Shown: piece after piece, positions 18,699 through 26,788 of the stretch | Layout: every line of letters starts with the position of its first letter | How positions within the stretch are numbered: position 1 is the stretch's first letter | Made by a program: the position numbers and the translations under genes | DNA from: Streptomyces sp. NBC_00344 | GTDB taxonomy: Bacteria > Actinomycetota > Actinomycetes > Streptomycetales > Streptomycetaceae | Assembly: GCF_036088315.1 (NCBI RefSeq) | Contig: NZ_CP107996.1 | Coordinates: 6,065,001 to 6,129,000 of the forward strand | Length of the DNA: 64,000 nucleotides | Reading direction: 5' to 3' | Notes under the pieces: generated by a model | Databases searched by the model: none | The model's input: the letters and a program-made list of their open reading frames with translations, nothing else | Told to the model about the DNA's origin: nothing

Positions 18699-19499
18699 GT
18701 GCAGGCGGAGGCAGGGCGTGTGGCTGATTCTCTTCCCACCGAGGGGACTCCGCAGCGGTTCTTGCGGCCCGAGACGGTGCTGGTGCTGGCTCTCTCGCTC
18801 GGTGCGAGTGGCGTCTCGGCACTGATCAGTTTTGTCGGAGCGCTGACGAAACCAGGTGGGCTCAAGCATCAGGCCGCCCATCTCAATGGTTCATATGCCC
18901 CGGGCCGGCCATGGCTGGATCTGGCCTGGCAGCTGTTCGGTATCGCCACCGCGCTGGTGCCGGTCGCCCTGGTGGCGCATCTGCTGCTGCGTGAGGGATC
19001 GGGCCTGCGGGCGATCGGTTTCGATCTCACGCGCAGGCTGCCGGATCTCGCACGCGGGGCGCTGATCGCGGCGGGGATCGGGAGTGCTGGGCTGGCCTTC
19101 TATCTGGCGGCCCGGGCCTCGGGGTTCAACCTGACCGTAGTGCCGGAATCGCTGCCCGACGTGTGGTGGAGGGTCCCGGTGCTGATCCTCTCCGCGGTGC
19201 AGAACGCCGTGCTCGAGGAGGTGATCGTTGTCGGGTATCTGCTGCGCAGACTGGGACAGTTCGGATGGACACCGATGGCCGCGCTGCTGGCCAGCTCCCT
19301 GTTGCGCGGCTCCTACCACCTCTACCAAGGGATCGGCGGCTTCTTCGGCAACGTGGTGATGGGGGTGGTGTTCGTACTGCTCTACCGCCGCTGGGGCCGG
19401 GTCGGACCGCTGGTCGTGGCGCACTCGCTGCTCGACACGGGGGCTTTCGTGGGTTACGTGCTGCTGGCCGGGAAGGTGGGATGGCTCCCCACTGCCTGA
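18699..19499 (+). CDS. CPBP family membrane protein (Abi/Rce1-like intramembrane protease family)
   Basis: 266 residues with about seven or eight membrane helices. Family motifs are visible: the diacidic pair E173-E174 in LEEVIVVGYLL, a second-motif histidine H207 in GSYHLYQG, and H242-x3-D246 in HSLLD. The family includes Rce1-like proteases and bacteriocin self-immunity proteins. The usual EExxxR arginine is valine here (V178), so peptidase activity is uncertain. GTG 18699 has GGAGG at 18689-18693. The 3' end runs into a tandem 17-bp repeat. No bacteriocin genes are nearby. Confidence 0.8.
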   Translation: MQAEAGRVADSLPTEGTPQRFLRPETVLVLALSLGASGVSALISFVGALTKPGGLKHQAAHLNGSYAPGRPWLDLAWQLFGIATALVPVALVAHLLLREGSGLRAIGFDLTRRLPDLARGALIAAGIGSAGLAFYLAARASGFNLTVVPESLPDVWWRVPVLILSAVQNAVLEEVIVVGYLLRRLGQFGWTPMAALLASSLLRGSYHLYQGIGGFFGNVVMGVVFVLLYRRWGRVGPLVVAHSLLDTGAFVGYVLLAGKVGWLPTA

Positions 19500-19552
19500 T
19501 GCTCCCCACTGCCTGATGCGTCCCACCGTCTGATGTTTCCCGCTGCCCGGGG
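19485..19552 (+). repeat. Four tandem 17-bp repeats at the end of the CPBP gene
   Basis: Units at 19485-19501 and 19502-19518 are identical (CTCCCCACTGCCTGATG). Units at 19519-19535 (CGTCCCACCGTCTGATG) and 19536-19552 (TTTCCCGCTGCCCGGGG) are progressively degenerate. The CPBP stop codon lies in the first unit. Each of the first three units ends in CTGATG, giving repeated TGA stop codons. Confidence 0.85.
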
Positions 19553-19561
19553 GCAGCGCAT

Positions 19562-19602
19562 GACCCCAGGGGCGTACGGCGCCCCCGCACGCCCCCGGGG
19601 TC
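19562..19602. terminator. Probable bidirectional terminator between CPBP and phzF-like genes
   Basis: GACCCCAGGGGCG (19562-19574) pairs with CGCCCCCGGGGTC (19590-19602) with one mismatch. It lies between convergent genes, 6 bp before the minus-strand stop at 19608. Confidence 0.55.
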
Positions 19603-19607
19603 CCTCT

Positions 19608-20417
19608 TCAGACCTGCAGTTCGCCGTCGATGACGGTGACCGCGGAGCCGGTGAGCAGGGTCCGGTCGCCGCGCAGCGTGGTCTTCACCAGACCGGAGCG
19701 GGCCGATGCCTGGAGGCCCGTGAGGCTGTCGCGCCCCAGCCTGGCGGACCAGAAGGGTGCGAGCGCCGTGTGGGCGCTGCCGGTCACGGGGTCCTCGTCG
19801 ATGCCGACCCGGGGGAAGAAGCAGCGGGAGACGTAGTCGTAGCCCCGGCCGGGGTCGGCTGCGGGGGCGGTCGCGATGATGCCTCGTCCGGAGTGCGCGA
19901 CCAGAGCGGCGAAATCGGGAGACAGCGAGCGCACCGCCTTCTCGTCCGTGAGTTCCACCAGCAGATCGCCGATGTGCGGACCGGTGTCCCGCACGGAGAG
20001 CACCTTTGCGCCCAGCGCATCCGCCAGGCCCTCGGGTTCCGGCTCTGGGGTGAGGGGCGCCGTCGGGAAGTCGAGAGTGATGGCGCCGTCCCGCTGAGCG
20101 GTGGCGGTGAGAATCCCGCAGCGCGCGGCGAAGCGCACGGTCCCGTCCGCCGCGCCCGTGGTGTTCAGGATGTGCGCCGTGGCGAGCGTGGCATGGCCGC
20201 ACATGTCGACCTCGGTGGCCGGGGTGAACCAGCGCAGCGCCCAGTCGGCCGCTCCGCCGGCGGCGAGCGGGTGGGCGAAGGCGGTCTCGGAGAGATTCAC
20301 CTCCGCCGCCACGTTCTGGAGCCACTCGTCGTCCGGGAAGGAGTCGAGCAGGAGAACCCCGGCCGGGTTGCCGGCGAAGGGGCGGTCGGTGAAGGCGTCG
20401 ACGATTCGAATCCGCAT
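19608..20417 (-). CDS. PhzF family isomerase/epimerase-like protein
   Basis: 269 residues, full-length PhzF fold of two diaminopimelate-epimerase-like halves. The N-terminus contains VDAFTDRPFAGNPAGV and the catalytic glutamate E44 in NLSETAF. CGHATLA and VTGSAHTALAPFW are the matching glycine/histidine blocks. PhzF itself isomerises dihydro-hydroxyanthranilate in phenazine synthesis, but most genomic relatives have unknown substrates and there are no phenazine genes here. ATG 20417 is the first start that keeps the conserved N-terminus. Divergent from the padR gene. Confidence 0.85.
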   Translation of the reverse strand: MRIRIVDAFTDRPFAGNPAGVLLLDSFPDDEWLQNVAAEVNLSETAFAHPLAAGGAADWALRWFTPATEVDMCGHATLATAHILNTTGAADGTVRFAARCGILTATAQRDGAITLDFPTAPLTPEPEPEGLADALGAKVLSVRDTGPHIGDLLVELTDEKAVRSLSPDFAALVAHSGRGIIATAPAADPGRGYDYVSRCFFPRVGIDEDPVTGSAHTALAPFWSARLGRDSLTGLQASARSGLVKTTLRGDRTLLTGSAVTVIDGELQV

Positions 20418-20496
20418 GGCACGACCGTAGGCCGAGAAGAAAGCCGCAGGCCACGGCCAATCGGCTGGCATTGGACCGGTGCGCGGTCGAAGGGTG

Positions 20497-20550
20497 TTGC
20501 CAAACGAAAGGTACCGATATATCGTTGACGCATCGCGACAGATCAACGAT
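20497..20550 (+). promoter_or_regulatory. Probable padR promoter with overlapping operator dyads
   Basis: TTGCCA (20497-20502) and TATATC (20518-20523) form a -35/-10 pair with a 15-bp spacer. The -10 is inside the perfect palindrome CGATATATCG (20515-20524). Just downstream, ATCGTTGA (20521-20528) and TCAACGAT (20543-20550) form an 8-bp inverted repeat with a 14-bp spacer. The layout suggests PadR autorepression. The minus-strand phzF-like gene could share control. Confidence 0.5.
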
Positions 20551-20567
20551 GGAAGGAAGTGAGCGCG

Positions 20568-21152
20568 ATGCGTTCCCATGGACATGGAAACGACGGTCCC
20601 GGCCATCGGGGTCGGGGTGATTTCGAGGGCCGGCGTGGTGCCTTCGGTCCGTTCGGACCGCCCTTCGGCGGCCCGTTCGGCGGGCGAGGCGGCAGGGGCG
20701 GCCCCAGAGGAAGGGCGCGGCGAGGTGACGTACGCGCGTCGATCCTGGCTCTGCTCAAGGACCGGGCCATGCACGGCTACGAGATGATCCAGGAGATCGG
20801 TGAGCGCAGCGGCGGGGCCTGGCGCCCCAGCCCGGGGTCCGTCTATCCGACGCTGCAGCTGCTCGAGGACGAAGGTCTGATCAGCAGTGCCAGTGAGGGC
20901 GGCAAGAAGCTGTTCACGCTGACCGAATCGGGGCGCACGGCGGCCGAAGAAGGGCCGGATGCCCCGTGGGAGGCCGCCGGGCGCGGTGGTGACTGGGACA
21001 CGATCAACGAGATCCGGCAGGAGGGCTTCGGCTTGATGGAAGCGTTCGGTCAGGTCTGGAGGACCGGTACCCCGGAGCAGCGGCAGAAGGCGATCGCTCT
21101 GATCGGCGAGACCAGGAAGAAGCTGTATCTGATCCTGGCCGACGAGGCCTGA
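20568..21152 (+). CDS. PadR family transcriptional regulator
   Basis: 194 residues. A glycine- and phenylalanine-rich low-complexity N-terminus (about 5-45, with FGPFGPPFGG) precedes a PadR winged helix (about 50-130: ILALLKDRAMHGYEMIQEI, PGSVYPTLQLLEDEGLI). A short C-terminal helical region ends the protein. ATG 20568 has GGAAGGAAG at 20551-20559; GTG 20559 is less likely because it overlaps that site. The histidine/glycine-rich head could bind metal, which is a guess. PadR proteins often repress a transporter or stress gene as well as themselves. Confidence 0.87.
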   Translation: MRSHGHGNDGPGHRGRGDFEGRRGAFGPFGPPFGGPFGGRGGRGGPRGRARRGDVRASILALLKDRAMHGYEMIQEIGERSGGAWRPSPGSVYPTLQLLEDEGLISSASEGGKKLFTLTESGRTAAEEGPDAPWEAAGRGGDWDTINEIRQEGFGLMEAFGQVWRTGTPEQRQKAIALIGETRKKLYLILADEA

Positions 21153-21182
21153 CGACCGGCGCCGGGCAACCGGTGCGCCGGT

Positions 21183-21214
21183 GGCGCCCCACGGACTTCC
21201 GTGGGGCGCCGCTT
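21183..21214 (+). terminator. Intrinsic terminator after padR
   Basis: GGCGCCCCACGG, loop ACTT, CCGTGGGGCGCC, then GCTTTGTTGT. A perfect 12-bp stem starting 30 nt after the padR stop. Confidence 0.88.
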
Positions 21215-21413
21215 TGTTGTGCCCACGACGGCGCGACGGATTTCAACTCCCGGCACGGGGCGCGTGGCAAGGCGGCGCGCGCCCTTTCGGCGTGGAACCG
21301 TCATCTCATCCGCAGGGAGGACGCGACCGCCGTGCGTGCCCACCCTCCGTGGGACATCCGGATGCTTCCCGCCGGCGATGCCCGGGGCGTGTGCACCTGA
21401 TGGGGTGGGACCT

Positions 21414-21947
21414 GTGCAATGCCCTCTTCGGCCGGACGACAGGCCTGCCGCGCCGCGTGCTGGGATCGAGGCCGGACTTTCCGTACACATGGCGACGGTC
21501 GTCACCGGCGCCCGCCGGCGTGCGCTGCGCGACGGCGACCGTCAGATCGACACCGCCCATCTGCTGCACTCGGTGGTCGAGACGGATCCTGCCGTACGGA
21601 CGGCCATCGGCGGGGGGCCGCGGGCCTCCAGGGTGCTGGGGTATCTCGTGCAGCGCAGCATCGGCTACGGACTTCGCTGGCAGGGTTCGGTGGAGCAGAC
21701 GGGGGCGGTTCCCGCAGGGCCGGCCGTCGCCGGGTGGTCGCCCGCCGCCGTCGCCGCGATGGAGGGCGCACTGGAACGGGCGCGTGCGCGGGCAGAGGAA
21801 CGGGCGACCGCGCTCGACCTGCTGGCCGCGGTCGTGCGGGACGGCCGGTGCCGCGCCGTCGAGGTGCTGGACAGGGCGGGAGTCGACAGGGAAGCGCTTG
21901 GCACACGGCTCGAGGAGGGCGCATCTCAACAGGTGTATCAGGGGTGA
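21414..21947 (+). CDS. Orphan Clp N-terminal domain protein
   Basis: 177 residues. It contains a Clp-N type repeat (ATVVTGARRRALRDGDRQIDTAHLL as landmark: RQIDTAHLL) and a second half resembling the other repeat (ATALDLLAAVVRDG). There is no AAA+ ATPase domain. Such proteins may act as adaptors or decoys for ClpC-type unfoldases, or bind arginine-phosphorylated or stress substrates; nothing here decides. GTG 21414 is a choice of moderate confidence: GTG 21405 is also in frame and ATG 21471 is internal. Downstream of the padR terminator, so an independent unit. Confidence 0.7.
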   Translation: MQCPLRPDDRPAAPRAGIEAGLSVHMATVVTGARRRALRDGDRQIDTAHLLHSVVETDPAVRTAIGGGPRASRVLGYLVQRSIGYGLRWQGSVEQTGAVPAGPAVAGWSPAAVAAMEGALERARARAEERATALDLLAAVVRDGRCRAVEVLDRAGVDREALGTRLEEGASQQVYQG

Positions 21948-21973
21948 CACTCCTGACGGGCAGCTGACATGAT
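21944..21973 (+). promoter_or_regulatory. Promoter of the first EamA gene, predicted leaderless
   Basis: GTGACA (21944-21949), an 18-bp spacer and CATGAT (21968-21973). The ATG at 21980 falls where transcription would start, and no Shine-Dalgarno is present. The -35 overlaps the stop region of the upstream Clp-N gene. Confidence 0.5.
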
Positions 21974-21979
21974 GTGCCG

Positions 21980-22960
21980 ATGCGGGTGTCTCAGGGAAAG
22001 AGCGTCGGCCTGGGACTGGCCCTGGTTTCGGCGTTCGCGTTCGGTGGATCGGGAGTCGCGGCCAAGCCGCTGATCGAAGCGGGGCTCGCCCCCCTCGAAG
22101 TTGTCTGGCTACGGGTGGCCGGGGCGGCGCTGGTCATGCTGCCCGTCGCCTGGCGCCACCGTCATCTCGTGCTGCGCAGGCCTGCCCTGCTCGTCGGATT
22201 CGGCCTGCTCGCGGTCGCCGGGGTGCAGGCCTGCTACTTCGCCGCGCTCTCCCGGATCCCGGTGGGTGTCGCCCTGCTCGTCGAATACCTGGCGCCCGCG
22301 CTGGTCCTCGGCTGGGTCCGGTTCGTCCAGCGCCGGCCGGTGACCCGCGCCGCGGCGCTCGGAGTGGTGCTGGCAGCCGGCGGGCTGGCCTGTGTTGTCG
22401 AGGTGTGGTCGGGACTGAGTTTCGACGCGGTCGGTCTGCTGCTCGCCCTCGGCGCGGCCTGCTGCCAGGTCGGCTATTTCGTCCTGTCCGACCAGGGCAG
22501 CGACGGCGCTGATCCGGCGGACCCGCTGGGCGTCATCGCCTATGGACTGCTGGTGGGCACCGCGGTGCTGACAGTTGTCGCCCGCCCCTGGCGGATGGAC
22601 TGGTCGCTGCTCGCCGCGCATACGGACATGAACGGAACGCAGGTGCCCGGCTGGCTGCTCCTCGGCTGGATCGTGCTGATCGCCACCGTTGTCGCCTACG
22701 TCTTCGGGGTGGTCTCGGTGCGCAGGCTCTCTCCGCAGGTGGCCGGGGTGGTCGCCTGCCTGGAGGCGGTCATCGCCACCGTGCTCGCCTGGGTGCTGCT
22801 CGGGGAGCACCTCTCGGCCCCGCAGGTCGTCGGCGGAGCGGTGGTGCTGCTCGGCGCCTTCATCGCCCAGTCCTCGGCCCCTAAAGCCCCGTCGGGGCCG
22901 CTGGCGGGCGGGGCCGGCGCCGAGGTAACCGAGTTGTCGGCCGGCCGGACCGCGTCCTAG
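21980..22960 (+). CDS. EamA (DMT superfamily) transporter, first of three
   Basis: 326 residues with ten predicted membrane helices in two EamA repeats (about 10-140 and 155-295). Conserved features are the N-terminal GxGxxxxKPL-like turn (SGVAAKPLIEAG) and LSPQVAGVVACLEAVIATVLAWVLLGE, shown here only by its core ACLEAVIA. DMT exporters move amino acids, nucleosides or drugs; this substrate is unknown. ATG 21980 is preferred over GTG 21974 because the promoter places transcription start at the ATG. A possible leader ORF and a second EamA gene follow. Confidence 0.86.
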   Translation: MRVSQGKSVGLGLALVSAFAFGGSGVAAKPLIEAGLAPLEVVWLRVAGAALVMLPVAWRHRHLVLRRPALLVGFGLLAVAGVQACYFAALSRIPVGVALLVEYLAPALVLGWVRFVQRRPVTRAAALGVVLAAGGLACVVEVWSGLSFDAVGLLLALGAACCQVGYFVLSDQGSDGADPADPLGVIAYGLLVGTAVLTVVARPWRMDWSLLAAHTDMNGTQVPGWLLLGWIVLIATVVAYVFGVVSVRRLSPQVAGVVACLEAVIATVLAWVLLGEHLSAPQVVGGAVVLLGAFIAQSSAPKAPSGPLAGGAGAEVTELSAGRTAS

Positions 22961-22970
22961 GGTGGCGCCC

Positions 22971-23057
22971 ATGCATTCGACCGTACTGCCGCCTCCCGCC
23001 GCTTAGCGCGGGCGGTCGCATTCCCTGACGAAGACCGGGCTCGGGGTGTCCCCGAGC
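22971..23057 (+). promoter_or_regulatory. Candidate leader peptide and hairpins upstream of the second EamA gene
   Basis: ATG 22971 opens an 11-codon [14 protein letters not shown], ending at TAG 23004-23006. It contains three consecutive proline codons. Its stop lies in the loop of a hairpin CCCGC (22995-22999)/GCGGG (23008-23012). A second perfect hairpin, GCTCGGGG-TGT-CCCCGAGC, spans 23039-23057. The EamA start is 66 nt further on. The layout resembles ribosome-mediated attenuation but no T-run follows the second hairpin. Interpretation is inference. Confidence 0.4.
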
Positions 23058-23122
23058 GGGTCGTCGCTGCCCGCGCGCGGATTTCAGCGACCCCCGTCCC
23101 TGTCTTGCATGTGGAGAAGTAC

Positions 23123-24109
23123 GTGACGTACGCACAGCGCGCCGAATCTGTGGCGAACCAGCAATCAGGCCCGTCCGTCCGGCGGAGCCTCGTCTTTCTG
23201 ATCATTGCCGGCGCGGCCTGGGGCACCGCGGGGGCAGCCGCTTCGCTGCTCTACCGGGTGAGCGATCTCGGTCCGGCCGCACTTACCTTCTGGCGCTGTG
23301 CCGGAGGACTCGTGGTGCTGCTCGTCGCGCGCGGACTGCGGCGCCCGCGGCCGGCGCCCCGGACGCGCGCCGGCGAGCGGCCCGGGCGCGCGGCCCTCCG
23401 GATCGCGGCCACCGGGGTCGTGTTCACGGTCTTCCAGGCCGCCTACTTCGCCGCGGTCCAGGACACCGGGCTGGCCGTCGGCACCGTCGTGACGCTGGGC
23501 GCCGGCCCGGTGCTCATCGCCCTCGGCGCCTGGCTGACCCTGGGGGAGCGGCTGGGCGGCGGCGGTTCGGCCGCCGTGGCCGGCGCGCTCGGCGGCCTGG
23601 TGGTGCTGGTACTCGGCAGCGGCGGTGGTGCGGTGCGTCCGGCGGGAGTCTGCTGGGCCCTCCTCTCGGCGCTCGGATACGCGGCCATGACTCTGCTGAC
23701 GCGTCGTTTCGGACGTAACGGCGGAGGCGACGCGCTGTCTACTACGGCCTGGTCCTTCGCCGTGGGCACGGTCGTCCTGCTGCCGTTCGCCCTTGCCGAA
23801 GGTCTGTTGCCGCGCACCGCCGATACCGCGGACGTGATCGGCCTGCTGGCTTATGTGGCCGTCGTGCCCACCGCTCTCGCCTATGCCCTGTACTTCACGG
23901 GAGCTGCCGTGATCAGGTCCGCTACGGTTTCCGTGATCATGCTGCTGGAGCCGGTGAGCGCGGCCGTCATCGCCGTCACCGTGCTCGGTGAACAGCTCAC
24001 GACGGCGACCGTGCTGGGCACGTTGCTGCTGCTCACCGCGGTCGCGGGGCTGGCGTACGGGGAGGCGCGGGCCGCTGCCCTCGCGCGCCGTCAGCCGGTT
24101 CCGGCATGA
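23123..24109 (+). CDS. EamA (DMT superfamily) transporter, second of three
   Basis: 328 residues, ten predicted helices in two EamA repeats. Characteristic segments are [20 protein letters not shown] at the start and [19 protein letters not shown] (landmark [11 protein letters not shown]) near the end. Substrate unknown. GTG 23123 has GGAGAAG at 23113-23119; in-frame TTG 23105 and GTG 23111 are weaker. A 160-bp leader with possible attenuator structure precedes it. The 3' end overlaps the convergent PaiB-like gene by 19 bp. Confidence 0.85.
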   Translation: MTYAQRAESVANQQSGPSVRRSLVFLIIAGAAWGTAGAAASLLYRVSDLGPAALTFWRCAGGLVVLLVARGLRRPRPAPRTRAGERPGRAALRIAATGVVFTVFQAAYFAAVQDTGLAVGTVVTLGAGPVLIALGAWLTLGERLGGGGSAAVAGALGGLVVLVLGSGGGAVRPAGVCWALLSALGYAAMTLLTRRFGRNGGGDALSTTAWSFAVGTVVLLPFALAEGLLPRTADTADVIGLLAYVAVVPTALAYALYFTGAAVIRSATVSVIMLLEPVSAAVIAVTVLGEQLTTATVLGTLLLLTAVAGLAYGEARAAALARRQPVPA

Positions 24110-24744
24110 CCGCCCGCCGACCCGCGGCGCAGATGGTGGACGCGCGCGGCTTCGTCGCGCGGACCGCCGCGCGCGGCGAGGCCGGCAGCGGTCCGCTCCT
24201 GCACGTCGAGCGGTTTCTGGCTTCCGTACTTGAACTTCGCCCGCACCTGCGTCACCTCCAGGCGCAGCCCGCGGATCCCGGACAGCATCCGTCCGAACGG
24301 CGCCTCCCCCACGGCGGCTTCCGCCGATCCGCCCTCCGGCTGGAAGTGCGCCATCTGCCGGTTGAGCAGCTCCGCCTTCAGAACCGGATCGTCGACCGGG
24401 TGCGCGGTGCAGTGCAGTTGCACGGCGGCGTAGAAGCTGGTGGGTACACCGTGCTCCGACGGTGTGCCCACCGGCGCCTGCCAGGGCCCCGGCACATGGA
24501 CGTAGTCGTCGACGACGCTCAGCAGGACCCGTGGATCCGCCTCGATGGCAGGCCAGACGGGGTTGGGCCGGGCCAGATGCGTCAGTACGTCGCCGCACCC
24601 GGGGTCGAAGACGAAGTGCGCCGGCTGGCTGTACGGGGCCTCGCCCGGCAGACCGTTGACCACCAGCTGGCCGAAATCGTGGACGGCCAGCCATTGCTGC
24701 CACTCGGTGTCGTCCTGTGGGGTGTCCCAGGGATGAATCAGCAC
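24091..24744 (-). CDS. PaiB/FMN-binding split-barrel family protein
   Basis: 217 residues. The sequence matches the PaiB (FMN_bind_2) type, with [21 protein letters not shown] and HVPGPWQAP blocks and [13 protein letters not shown] near the end. Bacillus PaiB was described as a negative regulator of sporulation and degradative enzymes, while the fold binds FMN. The biochemical role here is unknown. GTG 24744 starts the typical MLIHPWD N-terminus. The last 30 residues are low-complexity and arginine-rich. It overlaps the EamA gene tail to tail by 19 bp and lies 18 bp downstream of the next split-barrel gene on the same strand. Confidence 0.8.
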   Translation of the reverse strand: MLIHPWDTPQDDTEWQQWLAVHDFGQLVVNGLPGEAPYSQPAHFVFDPGCGDVLTHLARPNPVWPAIEADPRVLLSVVDDYVHVPGPWQAPVGTPSEHGVPTSFYAAVQLHCTAHPVDDPVLKAELLNRQMAHFQPEGGSAEAAVGEAPFGRMLSGIRGLRLEVTQVRAKFKYGSQKPLDVQERTAAGLAARGGPRDEAARVHHLRRGSAGGHAGTG

Positions 24745-24761
24745 GGTGGTCGCCGGCCCTT

Positions 24762-25424
24762 CTAGAGTTCCGCGAGATAGCCGGGCAGAGCGACGGCCGG
24801 ATCGAGGTCGCCGGCGGCGATCGGCGTGCCGTAACCGCGCGTCAGCGGTACGACTCCTGTCCAGTACGGCAGCGACAGGTCCTCGGGTTCGTCGTTCGGG
24901 CCGCCGGTGCGGACCTTGGCCGAGACCTCTTCGAGGTCGAGCCGGAGCACGGCGGTCGCCGCCAGTTCCTTGGCGTCGGCGGGGCGCGAGTCGAGGGAAC
25001 GGCCCGGGACGACGTGGTCGACGAGGGAGTCGAGCGCCATGCGCCGCTCATCGGGGTCGACGACCTGGTGCGCCGTGCCGTGCACCACCACGGAGCGGTA
25101 GTTGATCGAATGGTGGAAGGCGGACCGGGCCAGCACCAGACCGTCGACGTGGGTGACGGTCAGACAGACGGCGAGGCCGGGATCCTGCTCGCCCGCCATC
25201 CGCAGGGGTCGGGAACCCGTGGAGCCATGGATGTACAGACGCTCGCCCACTCGCCCGTACAGCGTCGGGAGCACAACGGGGGCGCCGTCCCTGACGAAGC
25301 CGAGATGGCAGACGTAGCCCTCGTCGAGTATCGAGTGCACCAGGTCGCGGTCGTAGGCCGCGCGGTCCCGCGAGCGGGTGGGAACAGTGCGCTCGGTCGG
25401 TTCGTAACGGGCGGTCTCCGGCAT
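24762..25424 (-). CDS. Pyridoxamine 5'-phosphate oxidase-like FMN split-barrel protein
   Basis: 220 residues, nitroreductase-independent split-barrel fold of the NimA/PNPOx-like type, with GYVCHLGFVRDGAPVVLPTLY and LYIHGSTGSRPLR as landmarks. These proteins bind flavin or haem; some inactivate nitroimidazoles, most are uncharacterised. ATG 25424 has GGAGAG 4 nt upstream on its strand; ATG 25436 is the alternative. It is divergent from a MocR-type regulator with only 35 bp between them, which is the usual arrangement for a MocR target. A link to vitamin B6 is inference. Confidence 0.8.
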   Translation of the reverse strand: MPETARYEPTERTVPTRSRDRAAYDRDLVHSILDEGYVCHLGFVRDGAPVVLPTLYGRVGERLYIHGSTGSRPLRMAGEQDPGLAVCLTVTHVDGLVLARSAFHHSINYRSVVVHGTAHQVVDPDERRMALDSLVDHVVPGRSLDSRPADAKELAATAVLRLDLEEVSAKVRTGGPNDEPEDLSLPYWTGVVPLTRGYGTPIAAGDLDPAVALPGYLAEL

Positions 25425-25452
25425 TGTGCTCTCCATTGAACTAGTGCATAAT
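25424..25452 (+). promoter_or_regulatory. Promoter of the MocR-type regulator, predicted leaderless
   Basis: TTGTGC (25424-25429), a 17-bp spacer and CATAAT (25447-25452). The GTG at 25460 lies at the expected transcription start, with no Shine-Dalgarno. CTAG tetranucleotides flank the start region at 25441-25444 and 25463-25466. The element also overlaps the start of the divergent split-barrel gene, so shared autoregulation is likely. Confidence 0.5.
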
Positions 25453-25459
25453 CATCTTT

Positions 25460-26788
25460 GTGCTAGAAGAATATGGGATCGAAGGTCGCCGTGCAATGGA
25501 CATCGCTGCCAGCGTGGAGCGCGCGGTCGGCTCAGGGAAGCTGGAGCCGGGCCAACTTCTGCCACCTCTGCGGGAGTTGGCAACCGGTCTGGGTGTCAAT
25601 CCCAATACAGTCGCCGCCGCCTACCGGACCCTGCGCGACCGCGGGGTGATCGAGACGGCGGGGCGCAGGGGCAGCCGGGTGCGGCCCCGCCCGGCCAGCA
25701 CCGCACGAGATGCCAGGCGGGATGTGCCTGCCGGGGTGCGCGACGTAGCGGCGGGCAATCCGGACCCGCTGCTGCTGCCGCCGCTCGCCCCCGCCCTCGC
25801 CGCTGCGGGCGCCTTCAGCGACCGGTCGCCGGTGCTGTACGGCGAGGACGCCGTGGATCCGGAGCTGTCCGCCCTGGCCCGCGCCGCCCTCGATGCCGAC
25901 GGGGTGCCCGATGGGCCGGTCGCCGTACTGTCCGGGTCGCTCGACGCCATCGAGCGGGTCCTGGCCGCGCACCTCAGGCCGGGTGACGCCGTGGCTGTGG
26001 AAGACCCGGGCTGGGGAGCGCTGCTGGACCTGGTGCCGGCGCTCGGGCTGCGCGCCGTGCCGGTCACGCTCGACGACGAGGGGCCGCTCCCCGGGGAGGT
26101 GGAGCAGGCTCTGCGGGGCGGCGCCCGGGCACTCGTCGTCACGGCTCGTGCGCAGAATCCGACGGGCGCGGCGGTGGGCGCGGCCCGTGCCGGCGCACTG
26201 CGGGCGGTCCTGGCCGCCCATCCGGATGTGCTGCTCATCGAGGACGACCATGGTCACGGCATCGCGGATCTGCCGCTGCACACACTTACCGGGGCCACCG
26301 GCAACTGGGCGTTCGTACGGTCCACTTCCAAGGCCTACGGGCCCGATCTGCGACTGGCGGTGCTGACCGGTGACGCGGCCACCGTGGACCGGGTGCGGGG
26401 CCGGCAGCGGCTCGGCCCCGGCTGGGTCAGCAGAGTGCTGCAGCGTGCCGTCGTCCACCTCTGGACCTCCGGGGCTGTCGACCCGGTCGCTGTGTCCCGG
26501 GCCTACGGTGACCGCAGGGACGCGTTGGTGCGGGCGCTCGGCGAGCGGGGGATCGAGGCGTACGGGCGCAGCGGAATGAACGTGTGGGTGCCGGTGGCCG
26601 ACGAGACCGGAGTGGTGGCGCGGCTGCTGCACTCCGGCTGGGCGGTGGCCCCCGGTGCGCGGTTCCGGACGGCCTCGTCTCCCGGTGTGCGCATCACCGT
26701 CTCGGGTCTGGGCCCCGGCGACATCGCTGCGGCCGCCGAGGCCGTCGCTTCGGCGGCAGGGCCCGCGCCGGGCAGACGCTACGACTGA
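25460..26788 (+). CDS. MocR/PdxR-type transcriptional regulator (GntR HTH fused to aminotransferase fold)
   Basis: 442 residues. The GntR winged helix (about 8-80) includes LPPLRELATGLGVNPNTVAA and AYRTLRDRGVIETAG. A class-I aminotransferase-like domain follows (about 95-440), with PLP lysine K291 in STSKAYGPDLR. MocR proteins sense PLP or its adducts; known members control vitamin B6 (PdxR), GABA (GabR) and taurine (TauR) genes. The divergent target here is an FMN split-barrel protein, so B6 or amine metabolism is possible but unproven. Its stop overlaps the convergent EamA gene by 10 bp. Confidence 0.88.
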   Translation: MLEEYGIEGRRAMDIAASVERAVGSGKLEPGQLLPPLRELATGLGVNPNTVAAAYRTLRDRGVIETAGRRGSRVRPRPASTARDARRDVPAGVRDVAAGNPDPLLLPPLAPALAAAGAFSDRSPVLYGEDAVDPELSALARAALDADGVPDGPVAVLSGSLDAIERVLAAHLRPGDAVAVEDPGWGALLDLVPALGLRAVPVTLDDEGPLPGEVEQALRGGARALVVTARAQNPTGAAVGAARAGALRAVLAAHPDVLLIEDDHGHGIADLPLHTLTGATGNWAFVRSTSKAYGPDLRLAVLTGDAATVDRVRGRQRLGPGWVSRVLQRAVVHLWTSGAVDPVAVSRAYGDRRDALVRALGERGIEAYGRSGMNVWVPVADETGVVARLLHSGWAVAPGARFRTASSPGVRITVSGLGPGDIAAAAEAVASAAGPAPGRRYD

